Positions 7,750 to 14,548 of a stretch of 14,651 nt of DNA are shown here, piece by piece. The stretch covers positions 1 to 14,651 of the forward strand of contig CAYQAJ010000116.1 of assembly GCA_964415245.1 (NCBI GenBank), given 5' to 3'. Source of the DNA: CAYQAJ01 sp964415245 (GTDB lineage Bacteria; Planctomycetota; Planctomycetia; Pirellulales; Pirellulaceae). Position numbers and translations under genes: made by a program. The number at the start of each line of letters is the position of its first letter. The stretch's first letter is position 1. The notes beneath the pieces were generated by a model. That model ran no database searches. It was not told the DNA's origin and saw nothing but the letters and a program-made list of their open reading frames with translations.

Positions 7750-9125
7750 ATGCGGACCCCAAGATCGATCGATCTCCGCCCGGGCACGGCGTGGGCTTTC
7801 TTATGAAAGCCGTGATGCTGCTCGCACGAGTCGCCCTGTCGATCGTCGCGTACATCGTGCTGGCTGGGCTTGTGTGGGGATTGGAGACCGCCGGCTCCTG
7901 GCTATTCGATCGACCCGGGCTGGGGATCGTCGGGCTCGCCATCGATATCGCGTTGCTGTTGGGCTTCCTGTTGCTGCTGCGTGCCGTTGCGCACAGCGCT
8001 ACGGGCTCGGGTACGGCGGACAAGGGTTTCGGCGTGGGGCGAGGCGGAATGCTGTCGACCGAGTTGCGTGACACGGCGCGGCGTTCGTCGCCCGCCCTGA
8101 CCTCCGCGCTGGGGCCGCTGTTGGCTCTGTTGATCGTCGTCCTTTTCTTCGCCGCGGCGGACTGGTGGTTCAAGGGCCTGCAAGGCGGTTTCTGGAGCTT
8201 GCAGAATCTCCGCACGGTGGCCGTGCAGTCTTCGACGATTGCGGTCGCCGCTCTGGGCATGACGGTGATTATCATCGCCGGGGGCATCGATCTGTCGGCC
8301 GGAACCGCGCTCGCGTTGTGCGCAACCGTGCTGGCGTACTGCCTTGATGCTTCCTTCGGGAGCGTGTTGGCCACTTCTCTCAGTCCACATGGGATGATGT
8401 GGCTGGCCATGATCGCGTGCGTGATCACCGGTATCTTTGCCGGCTTGATCAACGGGTCGCTCATCAGCGCGCTGCGCGTGGTGCCGTTCATTATCACGCT
8501 GGGCACGATGACGGCGTTTCTGGGCGTGGCCAAAATCATCGCCAAGGAAACCACCGTGCGGCCTCCTCCCGAGGCCGTGCCCGACTGGGTCGGGGCGATG
8601 GTCAAGACCGTACCCAGTCCCGAATGGATCGCGTGGCCGCTACTGCCCAACTTTGCCTGGGGGGTCTGGCTCGCGCTCATTCTGGCTGCGGCGCTCGCTT
8701 TCGTGCTGCAATACTCGGTATTCGGACGGCACGTGTTTGCGTTGGGATCGAACGAGTCGACCGCTCGGCTTTGCGGCGTGAACATCTGGCGGACGAAGGT
8801 GCTCGTGTACGCGCTCGCCGGGGCGTTCGTCGGTGTGTCGGGAATCTATCAGTTCGCGCGGCTCTCGTCGGGAAACCCCACGTCGGGCCTGGGAATGGAG
8901 CTCAAGGTGATCGCCGCCGTGGTCATCGGCGGGGGGAGTCTCAACGGCGGCCGCGGTTCGGTGGTCGGCACGTTGTGCGGTGCCACCATCATGCTGGTCG
9001 TGGAAACAGGCTGTACGGCGCTGGGACTGCAAAACTCGATTCAAGACGTGCTGCGGGGCGCCATCATCGTGGCGGCCGTGGCGATCGATCAGATTCGGCA
9101 GGGCCGTTTCCGCCGCGGAGCGTGA
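7746..9125 (+). CDS. Sugar ABC transporter permease (RbsC-like) with N-terminal extension
   Basis: The product has 459 residues, longer than the roughly 320-350 of typical RbsC-type permeases. The ATG at 7746 overlaps the ATPase stop by 4 bp; the same frame stays open far upstream through the ATPase gene, but that is a shadow. Residues 1-115 are an added region with two hydrophobic segments (about 21-48 and 60-83) and a polar linker. The canonical BPD_transp_2 permease then begins: a membrane segment at about 121-138, the AGGIDLSAG motif (178-186), several more hydrophobic segments, VPFIITLGTM (246-255), FALGSNESTARLCGVN (331-346), and the conserved C-terminus with IAAVVIGGGSLNGGRGS (389-405). 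It forms the membrane channel of the importer with the preceding ATPase and binding protein. Confidence 0.93.
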   Translation: MNADPKIDRSPPGHGVGFLMKAVMLLARVALSIVAYIVLAGLVWGLETAGSWLFDRPGLGIVGLAIDIALLLGFLLLLRAVAHSATGSGTADKGFGVGRGGMLSTELRDTARRSSPALTSALGPLLALLIVVLFFAAADWWFKGLQGGFWSLQNLRTVAVQSSTIAVAALGMTVIIIAGGIDLSAGTALALCATVLAYCLDASFGSVLATSLSPHGMMWLAMIACVITGIFAGLINGSLISALRVVPFIITLGTMTAFLGVAKIIAKETTVRPPPEAVPDWVGAMVKTVPSPEWIAWPLLPNFAWGVWLALILAAALAFVLQYSVFGRHVFALGSNESTARLCGVNIWRTKVLVYALAGAFVGVSGIYQFARLSSGNPTSGLGMELKVIAAVVIGGGSLNGGRGSVVGTLCGATIMLVVETGCTALGLQNSIQDVLRGAIIVAAVAIDQIRQGRFRRGA

Positions 9126-9178
9126 GTTGCCCGTGTTGTGGCGTTCGGGAACCATTCTCGTTTGATTGGGGGTGCAAC

Positions 9179-9547
9179 ATGAGATTGGCGTCTCAGATTG
9201 TCGTGCTTGTATTGTTTGTATTGTGCGCATTGATTGCGGTCGCCGTGACATTTTCGATTCGCGACAACGCAGTCGTATCGGCTCAAGGCCGCTTGAGCGT
9301 CGTTGGGACCGCTCTGGGCACGTTTCTCGCCGCCGTGGCAGCCATTGCACTCGTCGTACGGAGTCTCAATGGATTGGAAATGAAGACGTTGGCTGGTTTG
9401 GCGGCCGCTGCCCTGGTGGGTTTGGCCCTCGTGCAGGTGAATTGGGGTCTGGGCCTTGCACTGGGAATTGTCGGCGCGGCAGCCTTGATGGTCATGGCCG
9501 TGGCGCGACTGCGGCCGCGCGGCGAAGAGGAGAGCGTGAAGCCGTAG
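9179..9547 (+). CDS. Small four-helix membrane protein, unknown function
   Basis: I do not recognise a family. The product has 122 residues, with the ATG at 9179 preceded by GGGGGTG 4 bases upstream. Four hydrophobic segments fall at about 5-26, 39-60, 69-86 and 89-109, followed by a charged tail (RLRPRGEEESVKP). There is no cleavable signal and there are no catalytic motifs. It lies 53 bp after the permease gene and 32 bp before the decarboxylase gene on the same strand, so it is probably co-transcribed. Its first part uses noticeably more A/T-ending codons (for example the TTG/GTA run near 9205-9235) than its neighbours, partly explained by hydrophobic residues. It could be an accessory subunit of the sugar importer, but nothing in the sequence proves this. 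Confidence 0.7.
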   Translation: MRLASQIVVLVLFVLCALIAVAVTFSIRDNAVVSAQGRLSVVGTALGTFLAAVAAIALVVRSLNGLEMKTLAGLAAAALVGLALVQVNWGLGLALGIVGAAALMVMAVARLRPRGEEESVKP

Positions 9548-9579
9548 GCTACCCATTTGCGGCACACGACGCAGCCAGT

Positions 9580-11232
9580 ATGTCATCGCGCTACCAGCAG
9601 CTTCTCGAATCGCTTCGTCCGGCGTTTCCTCCGCCGGTATCGGATCCTGTACACGACGGCTACGTGGTGTTTTCGATTCTCCGCGCACTCGACCGGGTCG
9701 ATGCGCTCAAGTCGCAGGCGCCGATTCTCGGAACGCCGCGCGAGCCCGACTTCGATGCCGCGCTCCAGCAGCGCATCGCCGAGACGGGCATCACGACTGA
9801 GGAGGTGATTCCGCAGCTTGTGCGGTGCCTGGAAGGGATGCTGATCTGGGGCCATCCGCGAAGCCAGGTGAACGTGGTGGCCCATCCATCGATCGCGAGC
9901 ATCATCGGCGTGGTGCTCCCCTCAATGTACAACCCCAACTTGTGCAGCGACGAGAGCGGGTTCGGCTTCTCCGAGGCAGAGGCCCGCGTCGCTTCCATGG
10001 TGGCCGATCTTGTAGGCTACAACCCCGATCGCTCGGGCGGGCTGTTCACGTTCGGCGGCACCGGCACGCTGCTATACGGTCTCAAAATCGGACTGGAGAA
10101 GGCGCTGCCAGGAAGCATGCGAGCGGGAGTGCGCGCCGGGGCGGTTGTGCTCGCCTCAGCGCAAAGCCACTATGCTTGCCTGAACGTTGCCGGCTGGCTG
10201 GGCGTCGGCGTGGACAACGTCGTGCGCGTGCCGACCCACCACGACAACTCGGTCGTTCTTCCGGCTCTGGCCGACGCCGCGAGAAAGGCCGTCGCCGAGG
10301 GGAAGCGAATCGCCGCGATTGTTGCCACCGTGGGCACGACCGACGCCTTTGGTCTCGACGACCTGGCCGCCGTGCACGCGATGCGCGATCAGCTAGTAAG
10401 CGACGCCGGCCTCGATTACCGCCCACACTTGCACGCCGACGCCGTCATCGGCTGGGCGTGGTCGGTGTTTCGGGACTACGACTTCAAGCGCAACGAGTTG
10501 GGGTTTCGCGGCCGCACGCTGCGAGCGCTGGCGGAGATCGAGAATCGCGTCCGCCACCTCGGCCTTGCCGATTCGCTGGGCGTTGACTTTCACAAGACGG
10601 GGTGTGCGCCGTACATTTCGTCGCTCCTGTTGGTGCGCGAGCGCAGCGACTTTCAGTTCGTGGCCCGCGAGCGCGAGGCGATGCCCTACCTGTACCACAG
10701 TGGCGAGTACCACCCGGGCATGTACACGCTGGAAACGACCCGGGGCGCAACCGGCGTGATGGCGGCGCTGGCCAACCTGCTGCTATTGGGCAAGCAGGGA
10801 TTCCGCGTTCTGTTGGGCCACTCGGTCGAGATGGCGGAACTCTTGCGTGAACTGATCGGCGCACGTCCAGAGCTGAGCGTGGTCAACGATGAGAACCACG
10901 GCCCGGTGACGCTGTTCCGCGCGTTTCCGCGAGGCGTCGACACGTTCGCCGTCAAAGAGCGCGAATACACCGACGCCGCGCTGCATCCCCAACTTAAGGC
11001 GCACAACGAATTCAACCGCCGCGTGTTCGAGCGAGTGCGGACCGAGGCGCTTAGCGGGCGCGGCGTGGCCATCGGCTTTACGGACAACTACCGCCTCACG
11101 GCGTACGGCGAGCCGATCGCCGCGCTCAAGTCGTACGTCGTATCGCCGTTCGTCGACGAGAGCCGCATGGAGACGATCGTCGAGCACGTGCTCGATGCGA
11201 TGGCCCAAATCGAGAGTGCGAGCGGCACATGA
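9580..11232 (+). CDS. Group II PLP-dependent amino acid decarboxylase
   Basis: The product has 550 residues from the ATG at 9580; the frame is open back to 9166, but no homology-like sequence precedes MSSRYQQLLESL, and no clear Shine-Dalgarno is present. Features of the glutamate/aromatic/diaminobutyrate decarboxylase superfamily are FTFGGTGTLLYGLKIGLEKA (157-176), His197 in SAQSHYACLNVAGWLG (ring-stacking position), VATVGTTDAFGLDDL (248-262), the HADA motif with Asp287 contacting the pyridine nitrogen, and the Schiff-base lysine Lys339 in DSLGVDFHKTG. The C-terminal part has TLETTRGATGVMAALANLLLLG. The substrate cannot be assigned: glutamate, aspartate, tyrosine and 2,4-diaminobutyrate enzymes share these motifs. 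Length and tail are close to the bacterial glutamate/tyrosine decarboxylase-like group. It follows the sugar importer cluster in the same direction and converges on the next gene, 36 bp away. Confidence 0.87.
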   Translation: MSSRYQQLLESLRPAFPPPVSDPVHDGYVVFSILRALDRVDALKSQAPILGTPREPDFDAALQQRIAETGITTEEVIPQLVRCLEGMLIWGHPRSQVNVVAHPSIASIIGVVLPSMYNPNLCSDESGFGFSEAEARVASMVADLVGYNPDRSGGLFTFGGTGTLLYGLKIGLEKALPGSMRAGVRAGAVVLASAQSHYACLNVAGWLGVGVDNVVRVPTHHDNSVVLPALADAARKAVAEGKRIAAIVATVGTTDAFGLDDLAAVHAMRDQLVSDAGLDYRPHLHADAVIGWAWSVFRDYDFKRNELGFRGRTLRALAEIENRVRHLGLADSLGVDFHKTGCAPYISSLLLVRERSDFQFVAREREAMPYLYHSGEYHPGMYTLETTRGATGVMAALANLLLLGKQGFRVLLGHSVEMAELLRELIGARPELSVVNDENHGPVTLFRAFPRGVDTFAVKEREYTDAALHPQLKAHNEFNRRVFERVRTEALSGRGVAIGFTDNYRLTAYGEPIAALKSYVVSPFVDESRMETIVEHVLDAMAQIESASGT

Positions 11233-11268
11233 GAAGGTATAGGAGCCTGCTCGTCGGCGGGACATCCC

Positions 11269-11766
11269 CTAGCGCGAAGTTGCGGCTTCCGCCAATTCTT
11301 CGCGGGGCTGCTCCTTCTCCGTATCGGCCGGGTGGCCGTTGCGGTCAGCCGCGGTTCCGTGGTGTTCCATCCGCTGGGCCACGAGGTTGAAATCGCGAGC
11401 CACGTCGCCCCAGTAATCCTTCTTGCGGAGCACGATCGGCGACACCGTTTCTCCCCGGGCCAACTGGCGCAGCCCGTTTCGCACGCGGTACATGGGGCCG
11501 GCGAAACGATTGCTCAGCCGCAGCACGTCGATCATCACGAGCGGCAAAAGAATGATCGAAGCAAGCAGCGCTGGGCCGACGTGCGTCCAGGCGGTGGCGA
11601 ATAGTTCGCCGGACCGCTGCGGTCGGTCGACAAACGCCGTCCACACAATGAGCAGCATCGCCACCGACGCCGCGAAGAACAGCCAGTACCAACCGACGCG
11701 CGCCGCCAGGGCGCCTTGTACGGCGTTGTCGACCAGAAACTTCCGCCGTCGTGACTGCTTTGCCAT
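11269..11766 (-). CDS. Two-helix membrane protein with HAMP-like segment, no output domain
   Basis: The product has 165 residues. The ATG at 11766 is selected by GGAGG (complement of 11775-11779) 8 bases upstream; the frame is open to 11907 without support. A basic N-terminus (KQSRRRK) is followed by TM1 (about 25-46), a short periplasmic loop (47-64), TM2 (65-85), then a HAMP-like segment (about 86-136) with AGPMYRVRNGLRQLARGE and DYWGDVARDFNLVAQRM. A hydrophilic tail ends the protein. Full sensors of this kind carry a kinase, chemotaxis or cyclase domain after HAMP; here there is none. It may be a stand-alone signalling partner or a structural protein. The DNA shows no frameshift that would point to a lost output domain, but I cannot exclude ancient truncation. 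Confidence 0.8.
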   Translation of the reverse strand: MAKQSRRRKFLVDNAVQGALAARVGWYWLFFAASVAMLLIVWTAFVDRPQRSGELFATAWTHVGPALLASIILLPLVMIDVLRLSNRFAGPMYRVRNGLRQLARGETVSPIVLRKKDYWGDVARDFNLVAQRMEHHGTAADRNGHPADTEKEQPREELAEAATSR

Positions 11767-12078
11767 CGCTTGATCCTCCGGGCAGCCGGCCCGAATGCGC
11801 CGCGCCGAGGCGCAGCAACCACCCCCAGGCGACAGCAAAAGCGCGTCGCCGGTACTATAGGGAGAATAGCTTACGATCGGCGCGACGCGCGCCGGCAATT
11901 TCGGCAACCGCCGAATCGGCCAGTCGCCGAACAGGAAAGGCCAGTTCGCGCTGGGGGCCAGCGCCCGTTGGGAGCGCTTCTTTCGGCGGTGCGGGTCGAA
12001 GCAGTTATAGCGGCCGCTGCGAGGGCGAATCGACGCATGAGGGGCGAAGCAGCCGCCATCGAATGGTAGGCCCTCCTC
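11767..12078. other. 312-bp intergenic region
   Basis: It separates two minus-strand genes. It contains the Shine-Dalgarno of the HAMP-like gene at 11775-11779 and, on the minus strand, a -10-like TATAGT (complement of 11854-11859) with no convincing -35 hexamer at 16-18 bases. A GC-rich stretch with a NotI palindrome (GCGGCCGC) lies near 12011-12018. Open frames here give arginine-rich, low-information peptides and I do not call a gene. Confidence 0.5.
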
Positions 12079-12082
12079 CTAC
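12066..12082 (-). repeat. Short hairpin over the stop codon of the 12079-12822 gene
   Basis: GTAGG, 7-nt loop, CCTAC: a 5-bp stem overlapping the TAG stop of the upstream minus-strand gene. No U-tract follows. It could help end or protect the transcript, but the evidence is weak. Confidence 0.35.
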
Positions 12083-12822
12083 TTCGTGGCAATCGCCTGT
12101 CGCAGCGGTTGCAGCACTTGCTCGACGATGTAGCTGTCCATCAGGTCGCCGGCGATCTCCCCCAGCCGCGCCAGCGCCGCCACGTACGTTTCACCCTTCG
12201 TCAAGCTGCCGAAGCGGCGCACGGTGAGATACACGCTCAACTGCTCCTCGGGATACTCGCCGGTGCGTACCTGGAACGCGCCGGTGCGCGCCTCGAAGCT
12301 CAGCCGGAACTGCCAGCGGCACTCCGGGTCGAGGGCCATCTGAATCGAGGGCTCGTTGCCCAGCAGTGTCGCGCCCGGCATCTGCGCCAGCCGCTCGAAT
12401 GCCGGTAGCACGCCCAGCGCCTCCATCACCAGTTCGCTGTGATTGCCGCGGTAGGTGTAGTCGAATCCGTACATCAGGTTGAGCGATTCGCAATCCAAGG
12501 GACTGATCGACAGGCTGTACGGCACCATATCGAGCACCACCCGGTGTTGCCGCATGGCGTCGTCGATGCTGCTGGGGTTGACGTAGCCCGAGCACACGCG
12601 GCGGGACTCGATCGAAGCCCAGCGGTACGTGCCCTGATCCTTGTCCTCTTCCAGCACGTAGTCACCTTCGTCGCGAGTGTAAAAGTTGCGCATGGTCGGG
12701 TAGTGCTTCTGCACTTGCTCGAAGAAGTGCAGCACGGTTTCGCGACCGCGCGACAGCTCCATTTCGGTATTCAAATGGAGGTTGACGTAGAAGTCATCGC
12801 TCCATTGGTCGTAGCGACCCAT
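12079..12822 (-). CDS. Conserved-looking soluble protein of unknown function
   Basis: The product has 247 residues. I do not recognise a domain. The start is unambiguous: AAAGGAGG (complement of 12830-12837) ends 7 bases before the ATG at 12822, and a near-consensus sigma70 promoter lies about 80-110 bases upstream. There is no signal peptide or membrane segment. The N-terminal half contains an amphipathic helix-like stretch (RETVLHFFEQVQKHYPTMRNFY, about 27-48) and a DEGDYVLEEDK segment (51-61). The centre has VVLDMVPYSLSISPLDCESLNLMYGFDYTYRGNH (about 95-128), which looks like a beta-rich core. The C-terminus alternates strands and helices (WQFRLSFEARTGAFQVRTG, then LSVYLTVRRFG). Residue composition and codon use are those of a normally expressed cytosolic protein, probably restricted to this lineage. 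No function can be proposed from neighbours. Confidence 0.85.
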   Translation of the reverse strand: MGRYDQWSDDFYVNLHLNTEMELSRGRETVLHFFEQVQKHYPTMRNFYTRDEGDYVLEEDKDQGTYRWASIESRRVCSGYVNPSSIDDAMRQHRVVLDMVPYSLSISPLDCESLNLMYGFDYTYRGNHSELVMEALGVLPAFERLAQMPGATLLGNEPSIQMALDPECRWQFRLSFEARTGAFQVRTGEYPEEQLSVYLTVRRFGSLTKGETYVAALARLGEIAGDLMDSYIVEQVLQPLRQAIATK

Positions 12823-12874
12823 TGCCGAACCTCCTTTGGGCTGATGAGCCAGGCGGGACCGCGCTTCGTGCCCG

Positions 12875-12890
12875 GCCGCCGCTTGGCGGC
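12875..12890 (-). repeat. Hairpin at the 5' end of the leader of the 12079-12822 gene
   Basis: GCCGCC, 4-nt loop, GGCGGC: a perfect 6-bp GC stem. Given the promoter at 12902-12931 the transcript should start near 12895, so the stem would sit within the first few nucleotides of the mRNA. That is a position known to protect against 5'-dependent decay. Confidence 0.5.
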
Positions 12891-12911
12891 ATCGGCACAG
12901 TAGTATAGAAT
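12883..12911 (+). promoter_or_regulatory. Possible divergent promoter for the methyltransferase gene
   Basis: TTGGCG (12883-12888), 17-bp spacer, TAGAAT (12906-12911): four and five matches of six to consensus. Its -10 overlaps the -10 of the opposite-strand promoter at 12902-12907. The predicted start near 12918 would give a leader of about 80 nt before the ATG at 12999. Confidence 0.4.
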
Positions 12912-12931
12912 CCTCGCAGTTGCAGTGTCAA
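12902..12931 (-). promoter_or_regulatory. Sigma70-type promoter for the 12079-12822 gene
   Basis: On the minus strand, TTGACA (complement of 12926-12931), 18-bp spacer, TATACT (complement of 12902-12907). The -35 is a perfect match and the -10 matches five of six. The predicted leader is about 73 nt and contains a 5' GC hairpin and a strong Shine-Dalgarno. Confidence 0.8.
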
Positions 12932-12998
12932 AGAGGGTCGCGTGGGCGCAAGGGGCGTAGCGGATTGTGCCGCCCGCGAGTTCGAAAGGACGGATCGC

Positions 12999-13604
12999 AT
13001 GACTCGACATGACCAGTCCATTCGCGTGCTTTCGTTTCCCAGCGAATTAGGGTGGATGGCCGTTGCGCTGCGAGACGACGCTGTTTGCCGCCTGACCTTT
13101 GGACATCCCTCGCGTCGCGCGGCGCAGAAGGTGGCGCAAAGGGCATCTATCGCCGCGCGGGACACGACGAACGGCGCCGACGGTAATACTGCCGATGGCA
13201 ATGGCATGAATGGCAAGAACGGCGCGCATCGAGCGAAATCGTCGCAAGAGTCGCGCGCTGGCGACACCGTCCTCATCCAGCGGCTGCAAGCTTATGCCAA
13301 AGGTGCGCACGACGACTTTCTCGACGTGCGCATCGAGCACGACGCGCTTGCGCCGTTTGCGCGGCGCGTCATCCAGAACTGTCGCCGTATTCCGCCCGGA
13401 AGCACGCTAACATACGGACAGCTTGCGGCTCGGGCGGGATCGCCCCGCGCAGCTCGCGCCGTGGGCAACGTAATGGCCAACAACGCGGTGCCGCTGATCG
13501 TGCCGTGCCATCGCGTCGTCGGTGCGGCCGGCTCGATGGGAGGGTTCTCGGCACCCCAGGGAGTGGACATGAAGCGCCGCTTGCTGCGGATGGAAGGTGC
13601 ATAA
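12999..13604 (+). CDS. ogt: Methylated-DNA--[protein]-cysteine S-methyltransferase (Ogt-type)
   Basis: The product has 201 residues and removes alkyl groups from O6-alkylguanine onto its own cysteine. The ATG at 12999 has AAAGGA ending 8 bases upstream; an earlier in-frame ATG at 12942 lacks support. The acceptor is Cys170 in IVPCHRVVGAAGSMGGFS. The DNA-binding winged-helix region shows FARRVIQNCRRIPPGSTLTYGQLA (about 120-143), SPRAARAVGNVMANN (148-162, containing the usual arginine finger position) and VDMKRRLLRMEG. The N-terminal ribonuclease-H-like domain is recognisable (VLSFPSELGWMAVAL, CRLTFGH) but is followed by an unusual linker rich in Asn-Gly (about 57-76). It is not fused to an AlkA or Ada regulatory domain. 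It stands alone, divergent from the unknown gene at 12079-12822. Confidence 0.93.
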   Translation: MTRHDQSIRVLSFPSELGWMAVALRDDAVCRLTFGHPSRRAAQKVAQRASIAARDTTNGADGNTADGNGMNGKNGAHRAKSSQESRAGDTVLIQRLQAYAKGAHDDFLDVRIEHDALAPFARRVIQNCRRIPPGSTLTYGQLAARAGSPRAARAVGNVMANNAVPLIVPCHRVVGAAGSMGGFSAPQGVDMKRRLLRMEGA

Positions 13605-13612
13605 GCGTGCTC

Positions 13613-13665
13613 CGTGGGTGCTGCCGGGTCGCAGGTCCGATCAAATCGCACCTGCGGAGCCCACG
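13613..13665. repeat. Nested inverted repeat downstream of ogt
   Basis: The outer stem is CGTGGG/CCCACG (13613-13618 with 13660-13665) and the inner stem CGCAGGT/ACCTGCG (13630-13636 with 13650-13656), with a 13-nt loop. It starts 9 bases after the ogt stop. There is no U-tract, so a terminator role is only suggested by position. Confidence 0.45.
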
Positions 13666-13679
13666 TGCGCCGGCTTGCC

Positions 13680-13707
13680 TTGACGCTACCGGTCCCGTGC
13701 GTAAGAT
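13680..13707 (+). promoter_or_regulatory. Probable tRNA-Arg promoter
   Basis: TTGACG (13680-13685), 16-bp spacer, TAAGAT (13702-13707): five and four matches of six to the sigma70 hexamers. The predicted start is near 13714, leaving a leader of about 29 nt. A perfect 7-bp hairpin GGCCGAG/CTCGGCC (13716-13722 with 13732-13738) sits in that leader just upstream of the mature tRNA. Confidence 0.6.
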
Positions 13708-13740
13708 GAAGGGCTGGCCGAGGTTCGGCGACTCGGCCCG

Positions 13741-13816
<76 letters not shown>

Positions 13817-13829
13817 CTTCTTCCGACCG

Positions 13830-13871
13830 CCCCGGAATCGCGAAAAGGGCCGTAGGTTCCTGGGGTTTTTT
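13830..13871 (+). terminator. Rho-independent terminator of the tRNA
   Basis: The stem is CCCCGGAA (13830-13837) with TTCC-(T)-GGGG (13857-13865), 8 bp with one bulged T, followed directly by six T's (13866-13871). The loop is 19 nt. It starts 14 bases after the tRNA end. Confidence 0.75.
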
Positions 13872-14150
13872 GATGAACTCGCGTCCGTCCATCGGCGTGG
13901 AGTTCACTGCACCGGGGCGCACCGAAATGGGCTGAGTTGAGCCCTCTGGCGCCCCACAAAGCGCCACACTCGCCGAGCGCTCGTGCGAGCAGGTGCCGTT
14001 GCGCGTGTATAGTGCGCGTCGGCAACAGAAAGGTCTGGCGGCGCGGCCAGGGCCGTGGATTGGGTCGCGCATGCACATCGGCAGAGATGATGATGAAGAA
14101 GAAGAAGCAGTGAACACCCAAAGTGCGTAATAACCACGCCATCAAGGGGG

Positions 14151-14175
14151 GTCCCGCGGGTGGCAAACGCGGGAC
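14151..14175. repeat. Perfect 8-bp hairpin
   Basis: GTCCCGCG, 9-nt loop, CGCGGGAC, adjoining the tandem repeat at 14171-14204. Runs of G before and C after could lengthen the fold. Confidence 0.65.
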
Positions 14176-14204
14176 AGGACCCCAAGGGGGACAGGACCCC
14201 AAGG
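14171..14204. repeat. 17-bp tandem repeat, two exact copies
   Basis: The unit GGGACAGGACCCCAAGG occurs at 14171-14187 and again at 14188-14204, followed by further G's. Each unit is itself partly self-complementary. It resembles dispersed intergenic repeats; whether it occurs elsewhere in the genome cannot be seen here. Confidence 0.85.
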
Positions 14205-14365
14205 GGGGGACTCCTCATTGCGGATCGGTCGCCTCGACAGGCGGCGGCAAGTCAAGATCCAACAACACCTTATCCATCTCACGTCGCCGACTGCTACACG
14301 CGCGGTGCTTCGACCGTCGGACGCGAGGCAAGTATCCAAGCGTCCACAGTGACCGAAGGCACGAA

Positions 14366-14548
14366 TCACGACCTTGGTGAAGCTCGATCAATCGCCGCGA
14401 CGCCGAAGTGGGCCTCGGCTCGCAACCGGGTGACCTCGCGATGCGTATGGCGCAGATCATCGAGCAGCCCAACAATCTTGAGTCTGCATTCCTCGCGGAG
14501 CGTATGATTGCTTCGCGCCAGATCGTGCCACTTCGCAAGTAGACACAA
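14366..14548 (-). pseudogene. Possible short gene or gene remnant
   Basis: A 60-residue frame from a TTG at 14548 has codon use resembling the real genes of the window (GAG, CTG, CGC, GTC) and a helix-like peptide (REECRLKIVGLLDDLRHTH, then RLRAEAHFGVAAIDRA). No ATG or good ribosome site precedes it, and an upstream TAG lies nine codons before. It ends where a neighbouring frame continues to 14215, finishing in EMDKVLLDLDLPPP, so a frameshifted remnant of one protein is conceivable. I do not recognise it. It may equally be chance. Confidence 0.25.

Noticed and set aside
11854..11859. TATAGT as a promoter for the HAMP-like gene
   Set aside because: No -35-like hexamer was found at 16-18 bases, so only the -10 resemblance remains.
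11871..12092. Minus-strand frame with a signal-peptide-like MRRFALAAAAI start
   Set aside because: Only 55 residues follow, rich in Arg and Ser, with no ribosome site and overlap with the end of the upstream gene.
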